Below are positions 44,384-55,608 of a DNA stretch of 64,000 nt, one piece after another; the stretch's first letter is position 1; each line of letters opens with the position of its first letter. Both the position numbers and the translations under genes were made by a program. The stretch is from the NCBI RefSeq assembly GCF_905475465.1, contig NC_062235.1:6458001-6522000 (forward strand). Reading direction: 5' to 3'. The notes under the pieces were generated by a model. That model saw only the letters and a program-made list of their open reading frames with translations. It had not been told where the DNA came from and did not search any database. This DNA comes from Pieris napi. Its lineage: Eukaryota; Arthropoda; Insecta; Lepidoptera; Pieridae.

Positions 44384-44928
44384 GAAGTGAAACTTCTTTA
44401 TGACCTTATTTTTCGAAAAATGATCTACTATATATGCAACTTAACGAAATTGGTTAAATAAAGTTTAACAAAAGGCTTTTATTATTATAGACATGAATAC
44501 AAATACAATTATTTCATTTTACCTTATTACTACTAAGATTATTACAGAATTTCATTAATTGTAATAGAATTATTACTATCATTGTTATCGTTATTATATA
44601 TTATAATTAATAGTTATATAAAATATAATAGTTAATATAAAATATAATTTAGTTAAATAACTATTTCTTTAAACACAGTAAATTTTGATACACTGCCTAG
44701 CATACAATTTACAAATTAATTGCTGCAAATTGCGATTAGCAAATTTCAAGTCGAAAATGTAATCCGTTGTCAAACTTCAAAGTCAAAAACATACTATATG
44801 TCATATTTTAACGCCAATAAAGAAGTTTGACTTCAAAAAGCAACATGGCGCGTAACGGAAAAATGTGACGCGTAACGCAAAATGTTACACTAAATTTTTT
44901 TCCAACCCCGATAAAGAAGTTTCACTTC
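44384..44928. mobile_element. TIR element with GAAGTGAAACTTCTTTAT ends
   Basis: An 18-bp sequence GAAGTGAAACTTCTTTAT at 44384-44401 is found inverted at 44911-44928 without mismatch. A third copy with one mismatch is at about 44817-44834. The ends may extend further outward. The interior is A/T-rich, with CGCGTAAC repeated at about 44850-44880. No transposase ORF. Probably a MITE-class element of unknown superfamily. Confidence 0.6.
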
Positions 44929-45635
44929 AAAAATGCACAGCTGTGATTCGAACGCACGGTGTTAGTGTGAGGCCAATACTGCTCTTCCGTAGAGAAGCAT
45001 CAAGATATTTTGAAAAATCTACAAATCTTAAAAGGCGGCGATGTAAAACACTCCATACATTAATACAATTTACTATAAAAAATCTTTGATTTTAAATAAA
45101 ATTATTCTATCATGACTAATCAATCGATTGATTCCATTTACCAGGAAGCTATATGAAGAAAGCTATTACTTGATTCTCTTTTATGTCAACTGTATAACTG
45201 CTAATTATCTTGATTCTCTTTTATGTTAACAAACTACAAAATATTCTTCATAAGGTTCTTTACAGTGCGAGGCAGCTATTCATAACAAAAGTGTGATTCA
45301 TAAAATCCGTTACGAAGCCCTCGTTTGATAGTTTGAATTGGTTGCTAACGAAAATCCACGGAACAATTTCAACTGTAGGGGTCCGCACAAATATATCCCC
45401 GTCGCTTTGACATTTGAAATCCGCGCGACGAGAAATGCATTCTAAATGAACCACGTCTGTACTGACACTTGCTACCTGACACTGTACGGGAATTATTTAA
45501 TAGGTTGGAAGGGGAAACTTTGAGAGTGCGCCGTCTTTATTTCAATCTAGCGCGGTTAAACTTCAAGCTATGTATAATCGAAATTCCTTTGAAACACGGC
45601 AATCTCATAAGTTTTATGAGTTTTATATATTATAA
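44929..45635. other. No recognised gene
   Basis: The start (about 44940-44990, 'gtgattcgaacgcacggtgt' and 'gaggccaatactgctctt') resembles a decayed tRNA-like head on the minus strand. 'cttgattctcttttatgt' is repeated at 45170 and 45210. Nothing else supported. Confidence 0.5.
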
Positions 45636-46031
45636 CTAGCTGATCTGGCTAACGTCGTTTTGCCATGTATATCATTTATAATAAAAATAGGGGTTAATCG
45701 TAGAGGGGTGAAAATTAGGGGTTGTATGTATTTTTTAATCCTGTTTCTAAAAAAAAAAATTATCTAAAAATAAAAATAAAATAATTTAGGGGTGGTATTA
45801 TGTATTTTTTAATGCTGTGTTATAAAAAAAATAAAAACAGAAAAATATATCTAAAAATAAAAATAAAATATTTAGGGGTGGACTACCCTTAATATTTAGG
45901 GGGATGAAAAATAGATGTTGTCCGATTCTAAGATATACCCAATATGCACACAAAATTTCATGACAATCGGTCAAGCCGTTTCGGAGGAGTTTAACTACAA
46001 ACACCGCAACACGAGAATTTTATATATTAGA
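45636..46031 (-). mobile_element. Non-autonomous Helitron, complete ends
   Basis: On the minus strand it starts TCTAATATATAAAATTCTCG at 46031 and ends CAGCTAG at 45636, with A before and T after (A|T site). The 3' hairpin is visible as GGCAAAACGACG followed by TTAGCC. The interior holds a tandem duplication of a segment with 'taaaaataaaaataaaat' and 'taggggtgg'. Closely related to 47861-48290. Confidence 0.88.
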
Positions 46032-46059
46032 TCTTTATTTGTCATGGATTTAAAAATAT

Positions 46060-46560
46060 GTCCAGAATATTCGCTGAAATGCGCTTATAGCAGCATGTTC
46101 CGACTTAAAATCTGTGGGGTCCAAGAAGACTGTGTCCTATCCCCGAGAAAGTTTCTTCTGCATATCATTGATATGTTGCTACTTAGCAACATTCATAGAT
46201 ATGCGGATGATAGCAACGAAGGAACTTTAAACTGGCCGATCAGATCGGGCAGTCTCATCAATACTGGAACAAATTTAACTGGACTTATAACTCTAAGAAA
46301 ACACAAGCTTCCCCATTTCTCCTCCCCCTACTCCTGTCTTAGAAACTTCCTTAAAGGTTCAGCCAGCATCGGAGTACTGGGCGTTGACATATCTATAACT
46401 ACTGTTCTCACCTCTGGGCGGGACCACTCTCCAGTAGTGACCGTATTCAATGAAGTGCGATTAGAATCGTCGACGATCAGTCACTTATAGACCGACTTGA
46501 TCCCTTGGCGTTGCGTAGAATTGAGGGTATCTCTGTATGTATAAATTCCGCATTTACCAT
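46060..46560 (+). pseudogene. LINE reverse transcriptase fragment (Jockey-like)
   Basis: Broken RT coding sequence. The frame beginning in the Helitron runs on through GVQEDCVLSPRKFLLHIIDM and HRYADD, the catalytic motif region of non-LTR reverse transcriptases. After internal deletions and frameshifts come NSKKTQASPF, SASIGVLGVDIS and, in another frame, RIVDDQSLIDRLDPLALRRI. These last words are near the C-terminus of Jockey-type pol proteins, so only shreds of the middle survive. The first part of the open frame (45915-46031) is Helitron and not part of the protein. Confidence 0.8.
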
Positions 46561-47367
46561 AGTGAGGTTGTAGTTCTTTTTATAATCTATAGTATAAAAC
46601 TCTTCGGTATAAAACGTTTGCAATTAAAAGTGTTTTATTTTGGAGTTAATTCAAATATTTTTCTGAATGTTTGTTAACACTTTAACATTTCTATTGATTG
46701 ATCGAATGAACAAATACATAGGTACTAGCTTACTATGAACATTACAATCATTCGATTTTATCATGTAAATGGTCCGGTGAAGTTAAAAGCAATATTGTGT
46801 AATAGTCGCATTTGTTTTAGTACTTAGCGTGAACTAAAAGAATGGATGTCTAGACGAATTCAAGTATTTTATTTCACATACTTACATGCAAGCTGGTTAT
46901 TGAGTGTCTAGTGTGGAGCGCAGAACAAAGTTTGAAGAAAAAGATTGCAGAACGCGTGTGCTAAGACTGTTAATGCTAATGTAGTTTTTCAAATTTACTC
47001 ATAGTACTTGAAGCAGTACTCTGTGTAGAACAGAACAGCATGCATAAGAAAACAACTGAATTTCGTCACTCAATTTGACGTATATCTGTGAAAATATTTA
47101 TAAGATATTTACATAGCTTAAAACCTTGCGTGCATTTTTATTTATTTATTTGCTCAACAGTATTCCTACAGCTACTCACTAAACAATATCCAAAAATTTA
47201 CATTGTACCTACACAAAAGCCAAAAACGGAATACACCTTCAAACATAAACAAAGCACAGTTTCACCAATATATACAAAAAATATAACAAAGTATTTAATA
47301 TGTATTTATAATAAATTCTAAATTCTAAGTTTTAAGATTCATTGATCATTATTAATATATATTTAAT
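46561..47367. other. No recognised gene
   Basis: Nothing supported. Confidence 0.6.
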
Positions 47368-47429
47368 AATAATATTATAATTATAATATATATTTTATAA
47401 TAATATTATAATTATAATATATATTTTAT
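47368..47429 (+). repeat. Tandem repeat, 31-bp unit x 2
   Basis: Two perfect tandem copies of a pure A/T 31-bp unit beginning AATAATATTATAATTATAAT. Partial similarity extends on both sides. Confidence 0.9.
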
Positions 47430-47860
47430 AAATATGATTTTTAAAAGACTTTAATGTTAGCTTAGTTGTTAATAGATATTTCACAAAGATACTGCAAAGT
47501 TTTAATGAGTTCGTAATCCAGTTTTATAAACAGCAAATGCAATATGAATAATTTTATTAAAATTGCTCTTTGTGGAACAATACGAAGTTTAAAATGATAA
47601 CTGCGCTTTTAAAATGTTTTAAAACCTTGTCTAGGACACCCGTAATATTCCGATATACAGTGAAATTGCTTTGTGGAAATGGAATAATAAATACGGTGCT
47701 GACAGTTAGTGAAAATAATGAAAATTACAAAATTATTGCCAGTACGCAGTAAATGTATATTCTCTTTTGGAACTGTCAACGTTGGAGTACACGAACTCAT
47801 TGTCTTATATGGGTTCATTGACTTTCATGTGGTATTAGAAATGAAGTTAGTAGATAATAA
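47430..47860. other. No recognised gene
   Basis: Three overlapping short ORFs on both strands (47570-47963) are likely chance; none matches a known family. Confidence 0.55.
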
Positions 47861-48290
47861 TCTAATATATAAAATTCTCGTGTCGCGGTGCTTTTGGTTA
47901 AACTCCTCCGAAACGGCTCGACCGATTCTCATGAAATTTTGTGTGCATATTGGGTATAACTGAGAATCGGACAACATCTATTTTTCTTCCCCCTAAATTT
48001 TAAGGGGATGAAAAATAGATTGATTTTATTGTGAAACCGTCAGAAGATGGAAAATCAAACATCATTTGCCATCAATCAGACACGATCGCTACAACTGGTG
48101 GATAGGTTTTTGCAATTCCGGAAAGAAAAAGAAAACTTCTCAAAAAATGTCAAAATTCCTAATTATTTCCTTTAAATTTTTAAGTAATTTTTTTTATTTT
48201 TTTATGATACAGCATTAAAAAATACATACAACCCCTATTTTTTATTATAAATGATAAACATGGCAAAACGACGTTTGCCGGATCAGCTAG
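47861..48290 (+). mobile_element. Non-autonomous Helitron, complete ends
   Basis: Starts TCTAATATATAAAATTCTCG at 47861 after A and ends GATCAGCTAG at 48290 before T. The 3' hairpin (GGCAAAACGACGTTTGCC, 48262-48279, 6-bp stem) stands 11 bp before the end. This is the textbook layout and the cleanest copy in the window. 430 bp, no coding sequence. Confidence 0.92.
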
Positions 48291-48953
48291 TTATAATATA
48301 AAATTAGTAGAACACACTTGTTCCTCTTATGTAGTGTTTAGTGGTAATTTTATGACTAAGCCTTTATCTTTTAATATCCAACCTCATTAAAGGATTTTAC
48401 TGAAACTGGATTAAGTAACTCTGCTCGAATTTGTTGAAAATAATTAGACAAATTTTAGTCAAGAAGGATTAAAAGCGCTTCAGCACAAATTAAAACTATA
48501 AATTATTTTCGGTATAAATTGGCAAAATTAATGATCGTTTCGAGATTCAAATTTAATCTTAAAAAAATATGTTTTTATCGCAAAACTCCGTAAAATAAAG
48601 AATAATAAACAACTGAATTAATTTTCATGAGGCATTTTGAATATTTTATTTGGAACTGAGCTGATAAAGATAAACCGTTTAAAGATAGGCGGGCGGATTG
48701 CTAGCAAAATATAAATGCTTAATGTTTCTTTCTTTTAAATTCCAGATTGCTGACTACGGATATTTCCAAGTAAGTTTGTTAGCCAAATTATTACTTACAC
48801 TATATAGAATTTACTACCAGTTTCATTATTTGTATACATGTTATATCTGAAAGGAGTAATGTTTTTACCGTATGTGTGATAATAATTACAAGTGACCATG
48901 TCGTTACGGTAACGATCTATAATTGTCTTTTCCATATATAAATATTAAATTTC
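48291..48953. other. No recognised gene
   Basis: Nothing supported. Confidence 0.6.
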
Positions 48954-49265
48954 TGATTATCTCATAACATCCTTGTTTTAGTAATTAGTGAGTGTGTATA
49001 AACATATTCATTACAACCAATCAGGCTAGTGTAATAACGGATTTGAATAATCAGTTTTCATATATTGAGACAAGACATGAAAACTGCTATGAATACATTA
49101 TACAATACGAATCACCAGGTACTGGAACTACCAGATGTGAGTGTGTTTGCTTTCGTCATACGAATAAGTTTTAATTGCTTACACATAAAGAAACATCCAT
49201 TGATGGTCTGTCGTTATTTGAACGAAAGATATCCAGGTTAAGAGTCACTCAAGCCATTAGCAACT
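48954..49265 (-). mobile_element. Diverged SINE-like repeat C, copy 1
   Basis: About 312 bp related to 52261-52608 in the same orientation. On the minus strand the right end looks like a decayed tRNA-type head (TTGAGTGACTCTTAACCTGG, then 'cgttcaaataacgacag', then 'catcaatgga'), comparable to the head of the type B SINEs. The body and 3' end ('acaaggatgttatgagataa') differ from types A and B. Confidence 0.6.
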
Positions 49266-50781
49266 CTTTTACATATAGAAATAAGTATTATAATGGCGAA
49301 TAAATATTTCATATACAACAAAGAAGGAAATGTTGCAGTGGCCTGTGTAAGCTACTTGTAATGAAGGGCTGCTACAATTCATTCAAACAATATAAAAAAT
49401 ATAAACTTTGATAATTTATTACAATCAACGATGTAGATGCTTCGTATATCACTATGATAACGGTATTTACAATGCCAGATCCCATTTGATTAATTGTAGG
49501 CAACATGTGGGACTATTTACGTGTGTTTTTGTAAGTGAAATATACAAAGAGTGATAAACGTTATCAATCATTTTTTGGTAGAAATTGAAATGTTGGTAAT
49601 TCTTATTCAAATTCATCAATAAAAACGATACTAGCCAATATGGGATATTACACATACTTGTAAATTATATATTGTATAACTAAATAAATATATCTAAGGT
49701 AACGTGTTCTACTCTTTGAATTTTATAATCGAACCTCAAATATATTAAATTATAAGTGTAATAATTATAAATATTTAAAAAACTACACTAGAATCTTAAC
49801 CTAAGCACATATTAATATTTACGTGGAATATGAATATATAAAACGTTTTGACTTCTTTAGGTGTTATAATTAATTTGTTCTTATAACAATCATGAATGAA
49901 AATTTATAAAAAACACATAATACGGTTGGCAATATTCACATCACCTGAAATTAGTAAACTGAAATAAATTTTATTAAAAATCATATTAAATGCGAGTCTC
50001 ATAGAACTATGTTTTTTGATATTTGTTTTTTTCTAATACCTATTTATTTATCACTTACTAAATTTTGTAGAAGTACGTAAAAAAACAGACTTCTTTGAAT
50101 TTTTTTGAGATTTTAATCATTTATAAATAACCGAGCATCTTCATTAATATCATTACCGTTTAGCGGCTTTTATATAAAGTCCGAAAACCTAAGTTTGTTC
50201 CGCTTAGGTTATAGTAGAATGTATCCACACACGCTTTTAGCTACGGCTACGTCAAAAAGAGGACGGGATGCCGCTCCTCATGAGGTCGAGCGAATCACGG
50301 GTATTCGATAAACATCAAATTAATAAAAGAAATAAAATAGCCCTCTGTAAGCGAAACTGCAATACGTAGACCACAATAATGCTAATAGCGTATTCACAGA
50401 CCAATTATTGTTCTTATGTGTTTACATGCATCGATTCCAGTTTCATTGTATTTCGGTAATGGCTCCGCAAAGTATAACTTTTTATGAAAGCACGTTTAAT
50501 TGCTATTGATATTTTTACATTGGAATTGGTCGTATATGTAATAAAAACAAAAAGTACTGGACCGATTTTAAAAATTCTTTCACCATTTAATGCTACATTA
50601 TCACTGATTAATATACAAAACAAAAGATCCTTACTAAAACTACAATGATGTTACCCAAAGTGTAAAAAAATGTCTATAAAATATATTTCATCGTATGCGC
50701 TGTGAAAATTATTGATCATAGAAAAAAAAATGTTCCACAATATTAAAGAACATATCAATATCTACAAAGAATTAAAAAAGA
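49266..50781. other. No recognised gene
   Basis: Part of this should be the body of the Helitron that ends at 50817, but its 5' end was not found. A G+C-richer patch at about 50200-50310 may belong to it. Confidence 0.45.
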
Positions 50782-50817
50782 AATGACCACCCGTGCGAAG
50801 CCGGGACGGGCCACTAG
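50782..50817 (+). mobile_element. Helitron 3' end of a second type
   Basis: Hairpin CCCGT (50790-50794) against ACGGG (50806-50810), followed by CCACTAG ending at 50817 and then T. This is the terminal structure of a Helitron, but the hairpin sequence differs from that of the other copies, so it is a separate family. The start could not be located. Confidence 0.65.
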
Positions 50818-52260
50818 TTTCCAATAAAGAATATAAGCATTGTGATTGTTTTATACGTTTCGAATAAAAATTGTTCTTTCGCGATGTATGATTATCAATA
50901 ACAAATAATACTGGAAATTGGTGTTTAATTGCTTTTGTTTTGATTTAATCATTTAATATTAAAAAAAAATATACGGATTCGTTTACAATCTAAACACCGC
51001 GGTTAAACTTCAAGAGGCTTTCTTGAGCGTGACTATAAGAATAAAAACAAAATATTCAAAAATAATAGACAAAATATAGCACTAAACTAGCAATTAAAAA
51101 TACCTAAAAAATATATTTTTGTGTTATTAAAACCTACATAGTTTAAATATCATCGCTTTAAGAAAAGTGCATTTTATTTTTACTGTCAAACTGTATCTAT
51201 GTCATGGAGAGACAGGACACTGTTATTAGGCCAATTACCATCAACATTACAACTATAAGTTTTAATTCTGTTTACCTAAGCTTACTCATGATAGTATTAA
51301 AATTAATCCGGCGATTTGAAAATTATCCAAAACTTTAAGTTGGCTATCAATGATTAAATTAAAATTTTCAGACCCCATCCTTTCTCATAGCCGGCCTAAG
51401 CTAATAGTGAAAGTTTACTCACACAAGTTGAAGGGGTCAGATTAACCGTACCTTATGGCGACAGTTCAGGGGTCATCCGTACAAATTTCAGTTAACCAGA
51501 ACAATGCCTACAGCTTAGAGAATGAAGAAATAATAACTCTGTTATTAACTTATTGCTAGTTCTACACATTTAATAGACACTTTTTGACTATTATAAACGC
51601 CAATTTATAACTTTACTGTGTCTTCATCATAAATTGACTATTCAATATTTTGTCTATATATTTACGATCTATCTGAGAGAATGAGATAGAAGACTCACAC
51701 ATCTTCTCACAGTCACACTCCCATATTAGAAGATTTTAAAAAAAGTGTTAGTTTTTTTTTAAATTATCTATCATACAAATTTTCTATCAAAAAAATGTCT
51801 ATACAGTAACTCTTTTCTATGACGTTAGGAAAAGGTCGAAGCAAATGTCAAGTAGTTGTCTTTTGTTCTATATATTTTTGTTTAGATATTTTTGTATTTA
51901 CAATTTTGCACTCACTATAAAGCCAGCCTCTTATTTGAAAATCTGTACAATACATAAAAAAAATCAATAACCTACTTTCATAAAGTTCAGTTAAAATACG
52001 CCACTACTTACATATTATCTTCTTTACATAAATTAGGGAGCTCCCGTAAGCTTTGTACCCAAAGAGGTATTCATGTAAAAAAATATCACTGAAAAAGCTA
52101 AAAGCTTTGAGAGTCGATAAAAATAGCATATGTTGCGCCACTCTTGAGTGCAGAACAAATTAGTGGAGCTGGATCTTGCCAAATTATAGGGCTGGGAATT
52201 AAAACCTACTCATTGCTAGTGTGGAGATTACTAGCACTTTTATCCGGTCTGAAAATGTCC
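50818..52260. other. No recognised gene
   Basis: Nothing supported. 'cgcggttaaacttcaag' at about 51000 recurs at about 45551, a 17-base match of unknown meaning. Confidence 0.55.
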
Positions 52261-52608
52261 GATTATCTCATAACGTCCTAGTTTCAGTAATTAGTGAGTT
52301 TGTATCTACAACAATATTAATTACAACCACCAGGCATGGGTGGTTATAACCGATTGTTAAATTCAATTATTAATCAGTTTTAATTTTAATTGACACAATA
52401 CGCATGAAAACAGCTACAAATACACTAATAATGCTGTACTGTACACCTGTGGCCTGTACCCAGTGGGGGCCTAGGACATGCAAATTACCTGTACGAGAAC
52501 TGTACGGGCAAGTTTTAATTGAACACATATAAAGAATAGGTCCATTGATGCTCTGTCGTTATTTGAACGCAACATCTCTAGGAGAGTCGCTCAAGCCAAC
52601 ACTGCTGA
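52261..52608 (-). mobile_element. Diverged SINE-like repeat C, copy 2
   Basis: Colinear with 48954-49265 (shared: 'gattatctcataac', 'tagtaattagtgag'-like, 'ccattgatg', 'ctgtcgttatttgaacg', 'ctcaagcca'). It retains a better head end, GCAGTGTTGGCTTGAGCGAC on the minus strand. It has a middle section ('gtacccagtgggggcctagg') missing from copy 1. Confidence 0.6.
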
Positions 52609-53074
52609 TTATTATTAAATCAAAAATACATATATAACTACAGATGATTGAATTTTTTGAAGTGTTTAACATTGTAATTCCAAACTGCGCTTATCATTCC
52701 GTGATATTATGAAAGTACGTTAATATTAAAGCCACAGAAGTGGATAAATTGACGAAGTTGAGTCCCTTTTGACTGTAAGTCATAACATACGTCTCTCAGT
52801 TATATTAGAAGACGTCCCCTGAACAAATCGCTTGAATAAACATCCTATGACTAGAGGTTTCTGAGTGGTAAATATTTGCAACTAGTTTGTTTGTTTTATA
52901 ATGACGGGATAATATGTAATTACGTAGAATAAATATTTCCTGTATTTTGCTGAAATCAAATATCTTCTTATATAATTCGCGGTATCATTTTCTTTAAATG
53001 TCGTAATACTAGAACTATTATAAATGTTATATTTATTGTTCTAATTTAAGTTATTATTTTTTTTTTAAGGAAAT
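52609..53074. other. No recognised gene
   Basis: Nothing supported. Confidence 0.6.
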
Positions 53075-53330
53075 AGCTAAATGGTTATTCGACATCATAG
53101 GAAACCGAAAAGCAGGCAGGTACATCGGACAAAAAGTCTAGCTATTCAAAGGGGGAACGCTGCCAGTATCTTCGGAACCTTGCCTAAAGGGACTTCTTTT
53201 AATAATATATTTTTGTGATTATATAATATTTTTTAAGGATTTTAGGCTTAGATTCAATGAATGTTATTTTTACGTTGCTTAATTAATGTAATACTTGATT
53301 AAGTAATAAGTTTAAATATGTATATAAATG
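53075..53330 (+). mobile_element. LINE C-terminal coding fragment
   Basis: FDIIGNRKAGRYIGQK in one frame continues after a frameshift (near 53139-53141) as SLAIQRGNAASIFGTLPKG. The QRGNAAS word occurs at the C-terminus of some lepidopteran non-LTR pol proteins as I remember them; the clade is not certain. A stop and A/T-rich 3' sequence follow. Confidence 0.55.
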
Positions 53331-54404
53331 TAATTACGACGCGAAATTATCTAAGTATTTTCTTTGAGATTTCTGTCAATATATAAAAAGCTGTTATAAT
53401 ATAAAGCTGTTATTTTGATCGCATTGATACTCAATACTCGTAAATAAAACAGGTTATGAGCAATATTTCTGTATTATGAGTATTCTCATTTTGATTGGTT
53501 GTCGACCCTTATAGTAAATCTGAAAGGTAGGAACGGAATTCCGATTGTTGTTCGGAATGATCTAAGCCCGAGATTTGCGCACGCTGGAATGTATAAGTGG
53601 TCAATTCGACCCTCGCTCTGTAGTTGGCTTGTTACCGGCAGTTACGGGTTAGATACAATAGCAGTGATTTATGGTGGTACAGCTTACACAAATTTAGTGT
53701 TAACAATGGGCGTATCTCCTGAATATGTATCTTTGTATCTGTGACGACATTTACATGCGATTCCGATTTCGCTGATTTTGATAAAACTTGTATGATGATT
53801 TGAAATTTGGGAACCGTCATGGAATGCCTAAATCGTAAAGCTGGACAGATGTTTTAAATGTTTCTCGATTCTTCTGTTCAAACATTCAGTAAATTGAAAC
53901 GGAATTACTTTTTCAAATAAATCTTAAACTAAGTTCAGTTTAGACGTAAAAGCATAGCTGACAATATCTTTGTATATTTCTACTAATTTTAAAGCCAGCT
54001 TAAAATTTTCATAAAATTAAGAAGTGATCAGGTTATGAATAAATTTAATTGCTTGCGATTGTTATGTTGCCAATTAAGCCCCTCACTCATTTGTATCTTC
54101 TAGGCTCTCACGTTCTATCACGTTATAATTATGATTGAAGTATAACAACCTGTATCGAATTGTATGAATAATGAATCGTAGGCTTTATAAGATTGGCAGA
54201 CGTGCGGCACGTTTGTAACGAACCAGTTTGTTAATACATTTTACACGCGTGATGATAATAAATGACTGTAATAATATGATGGCGATTATAAGCGATCTTT
54301 TTCAAGTCTCTCTTCTTTATAGGATTTTGCCACTGATTACAATACATTTGTCTATGGTATTTGTTAAATTCTAACTAATTACTTGCTAACTTCAATTGAT
54401 GTAA
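53331..54404. other. No recognised gene
   Basis: The 81-codon ORF at 53499-53744 (plus) has no recognisable domain and starts with a GTG-like or upstream-less context. Nothing else supported. Confidence 0.55.
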
Positions 54405-54670
54405 AGTGCGTTACAACCTTTTAGGTCTAGGCCTAAAATTGTTATATTGTTAATTGTTAAATTTATCTGTTTCATGATCATTTTGTTTCTAGTAAGTCAT
54501 TTTGTTTCTAGCATTTTGGTTTTCTCATGATATTTTTTTTATATTTATTTTGCGAGTGAAAGGTTAAAATGCGCACATAGACAGAAAGTCCATTGGTTCG
54601 CCGGGGTACGAACCTACGATCTTAGGGATGAGAGTCGCACGCTAGAAACTACTAAGCCAACATTACTCTT
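54405..54670 (-). mobile_element. tRNA-derived SINE, type B, degraded
   Basis: 'agtgcgttacaaccttttag', 'ctgtttcatgatcatttt', 'atgcgcacatagacagaaag', 'ccattggttcgccggggtac' and 'gagagtcgcacgct' follow the order of 15821-16107. The box B region is mutated (GGGTACGAACC), and 'tcattttgtttctagta' is duplicated in the body. Confidence 0.8.
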
Positions 54671-54756
54671 ATAGTCACTATAAACCGTTTACATATATAT
54701 GCATTATTTAATATTTATGTTTAACCGATTTTTTTAAATCATACATGATACATAGG

Positions 54757-55000
54757 AATATACTCAAATTTCATATTTCTAAGTATCGGCAGTGTCTGTC
54801 GTATATTCAAAACTCTTTCATTCGTTTAGTCATTCAATCGCTTGTCAAATGTCATTTACACCACTCCCGGCTCTCTGTTATCAATCGAGACGGAAAAATA
54901 GCTCAGTGCTTCCATGATCCTGAATTTACATTTTTGCGTCGAGGTCAGAGATATGTAAATGTCATTTAAAATAGGAAATGAACTGGTTGACACTGTGGAA
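54757..55000 (-). repeat. Dispersed repeat D, copy 2
   Basis: Inverted copy of 19063-19312, ending 'ctggttgacactgtggaa' at 55000. A 74-codon ORF across it (54745-54969) is not conserved in copy 1 and is not a gene. Confidence 0.75.
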
Positions 55001-55169
55001 AATTAAGTTGAATAAATAGTTCTCCGTGTACTTTTCTACGTTTAACTTTATTTGATAATATTGTCTATATTAAATGACTATGTTTTTATCTGGCCATAAC
55101 CAGAATGAATAATAAATAATAATAATTTTAGGATAACTGAAAGCAAGGCTCAAAATGGGAAAAGGATAG

Positions 55170-55608
55170 TCTGGAGCAGAGTTCCCCAAACTTTTTTGTG
55201 TCGTAGACCCCTTGCCATGTTTTTCCGCGTTGGGTAGACCCCCTACTTACCTGATATTGATTTCCTGTAAATTTCGAACTGTAGTGAAGTTTAGTGTTAA
55301 AAACTTAAAGTAAAAACACATGTTAATTTATACATTTATTAATTGAATTTAAATTAAAATATACGTAGCATTAAATAAACATATATAACCTATAAATAAA
55401 ATAACATAAGCAATAAGTCAATATTTTTAGTGAGAAGGATGAACCTGATGCTTTAATAATAAATTATCAACATTTGGCGTCAATTTCGGTAACCATCATT
55501 TTCATTTTTTGCCCCCTCAAATTTTTTTTCGCTGACGTAGACCCCTTGCAGGTTGTCATAGACCCCTAGGGGTCGATATAGACCACTTTGGGAATCACTG
55601 GTCTGGAG
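55170..55608. mobile_element. hAT MITE with 8-bp duplication
   Basis: The element (55178-55600, 423 bp) is flanked by the perfect 8-bp duplication GTCTGGAG (55170-55177 and 55601-55608). Ends are CAGAGTTCCCCAAAC and, inverted, CAGTGATTCCCAAAG, the CAGNGNTTCCCAAA type of the hAT superfamily. Subterminal 'gtagacccc' words occur in several copies near both ends. No transposase ORF. Confidence 0.9.

Noticed and set aside
45915..46490. 191-codon ORF as a host gene
   Set aside because: The first 39 codons are Helitron sequence and the rest is a frameshifted LINE RT fragment with a YADD motif; the open frame is accidental.
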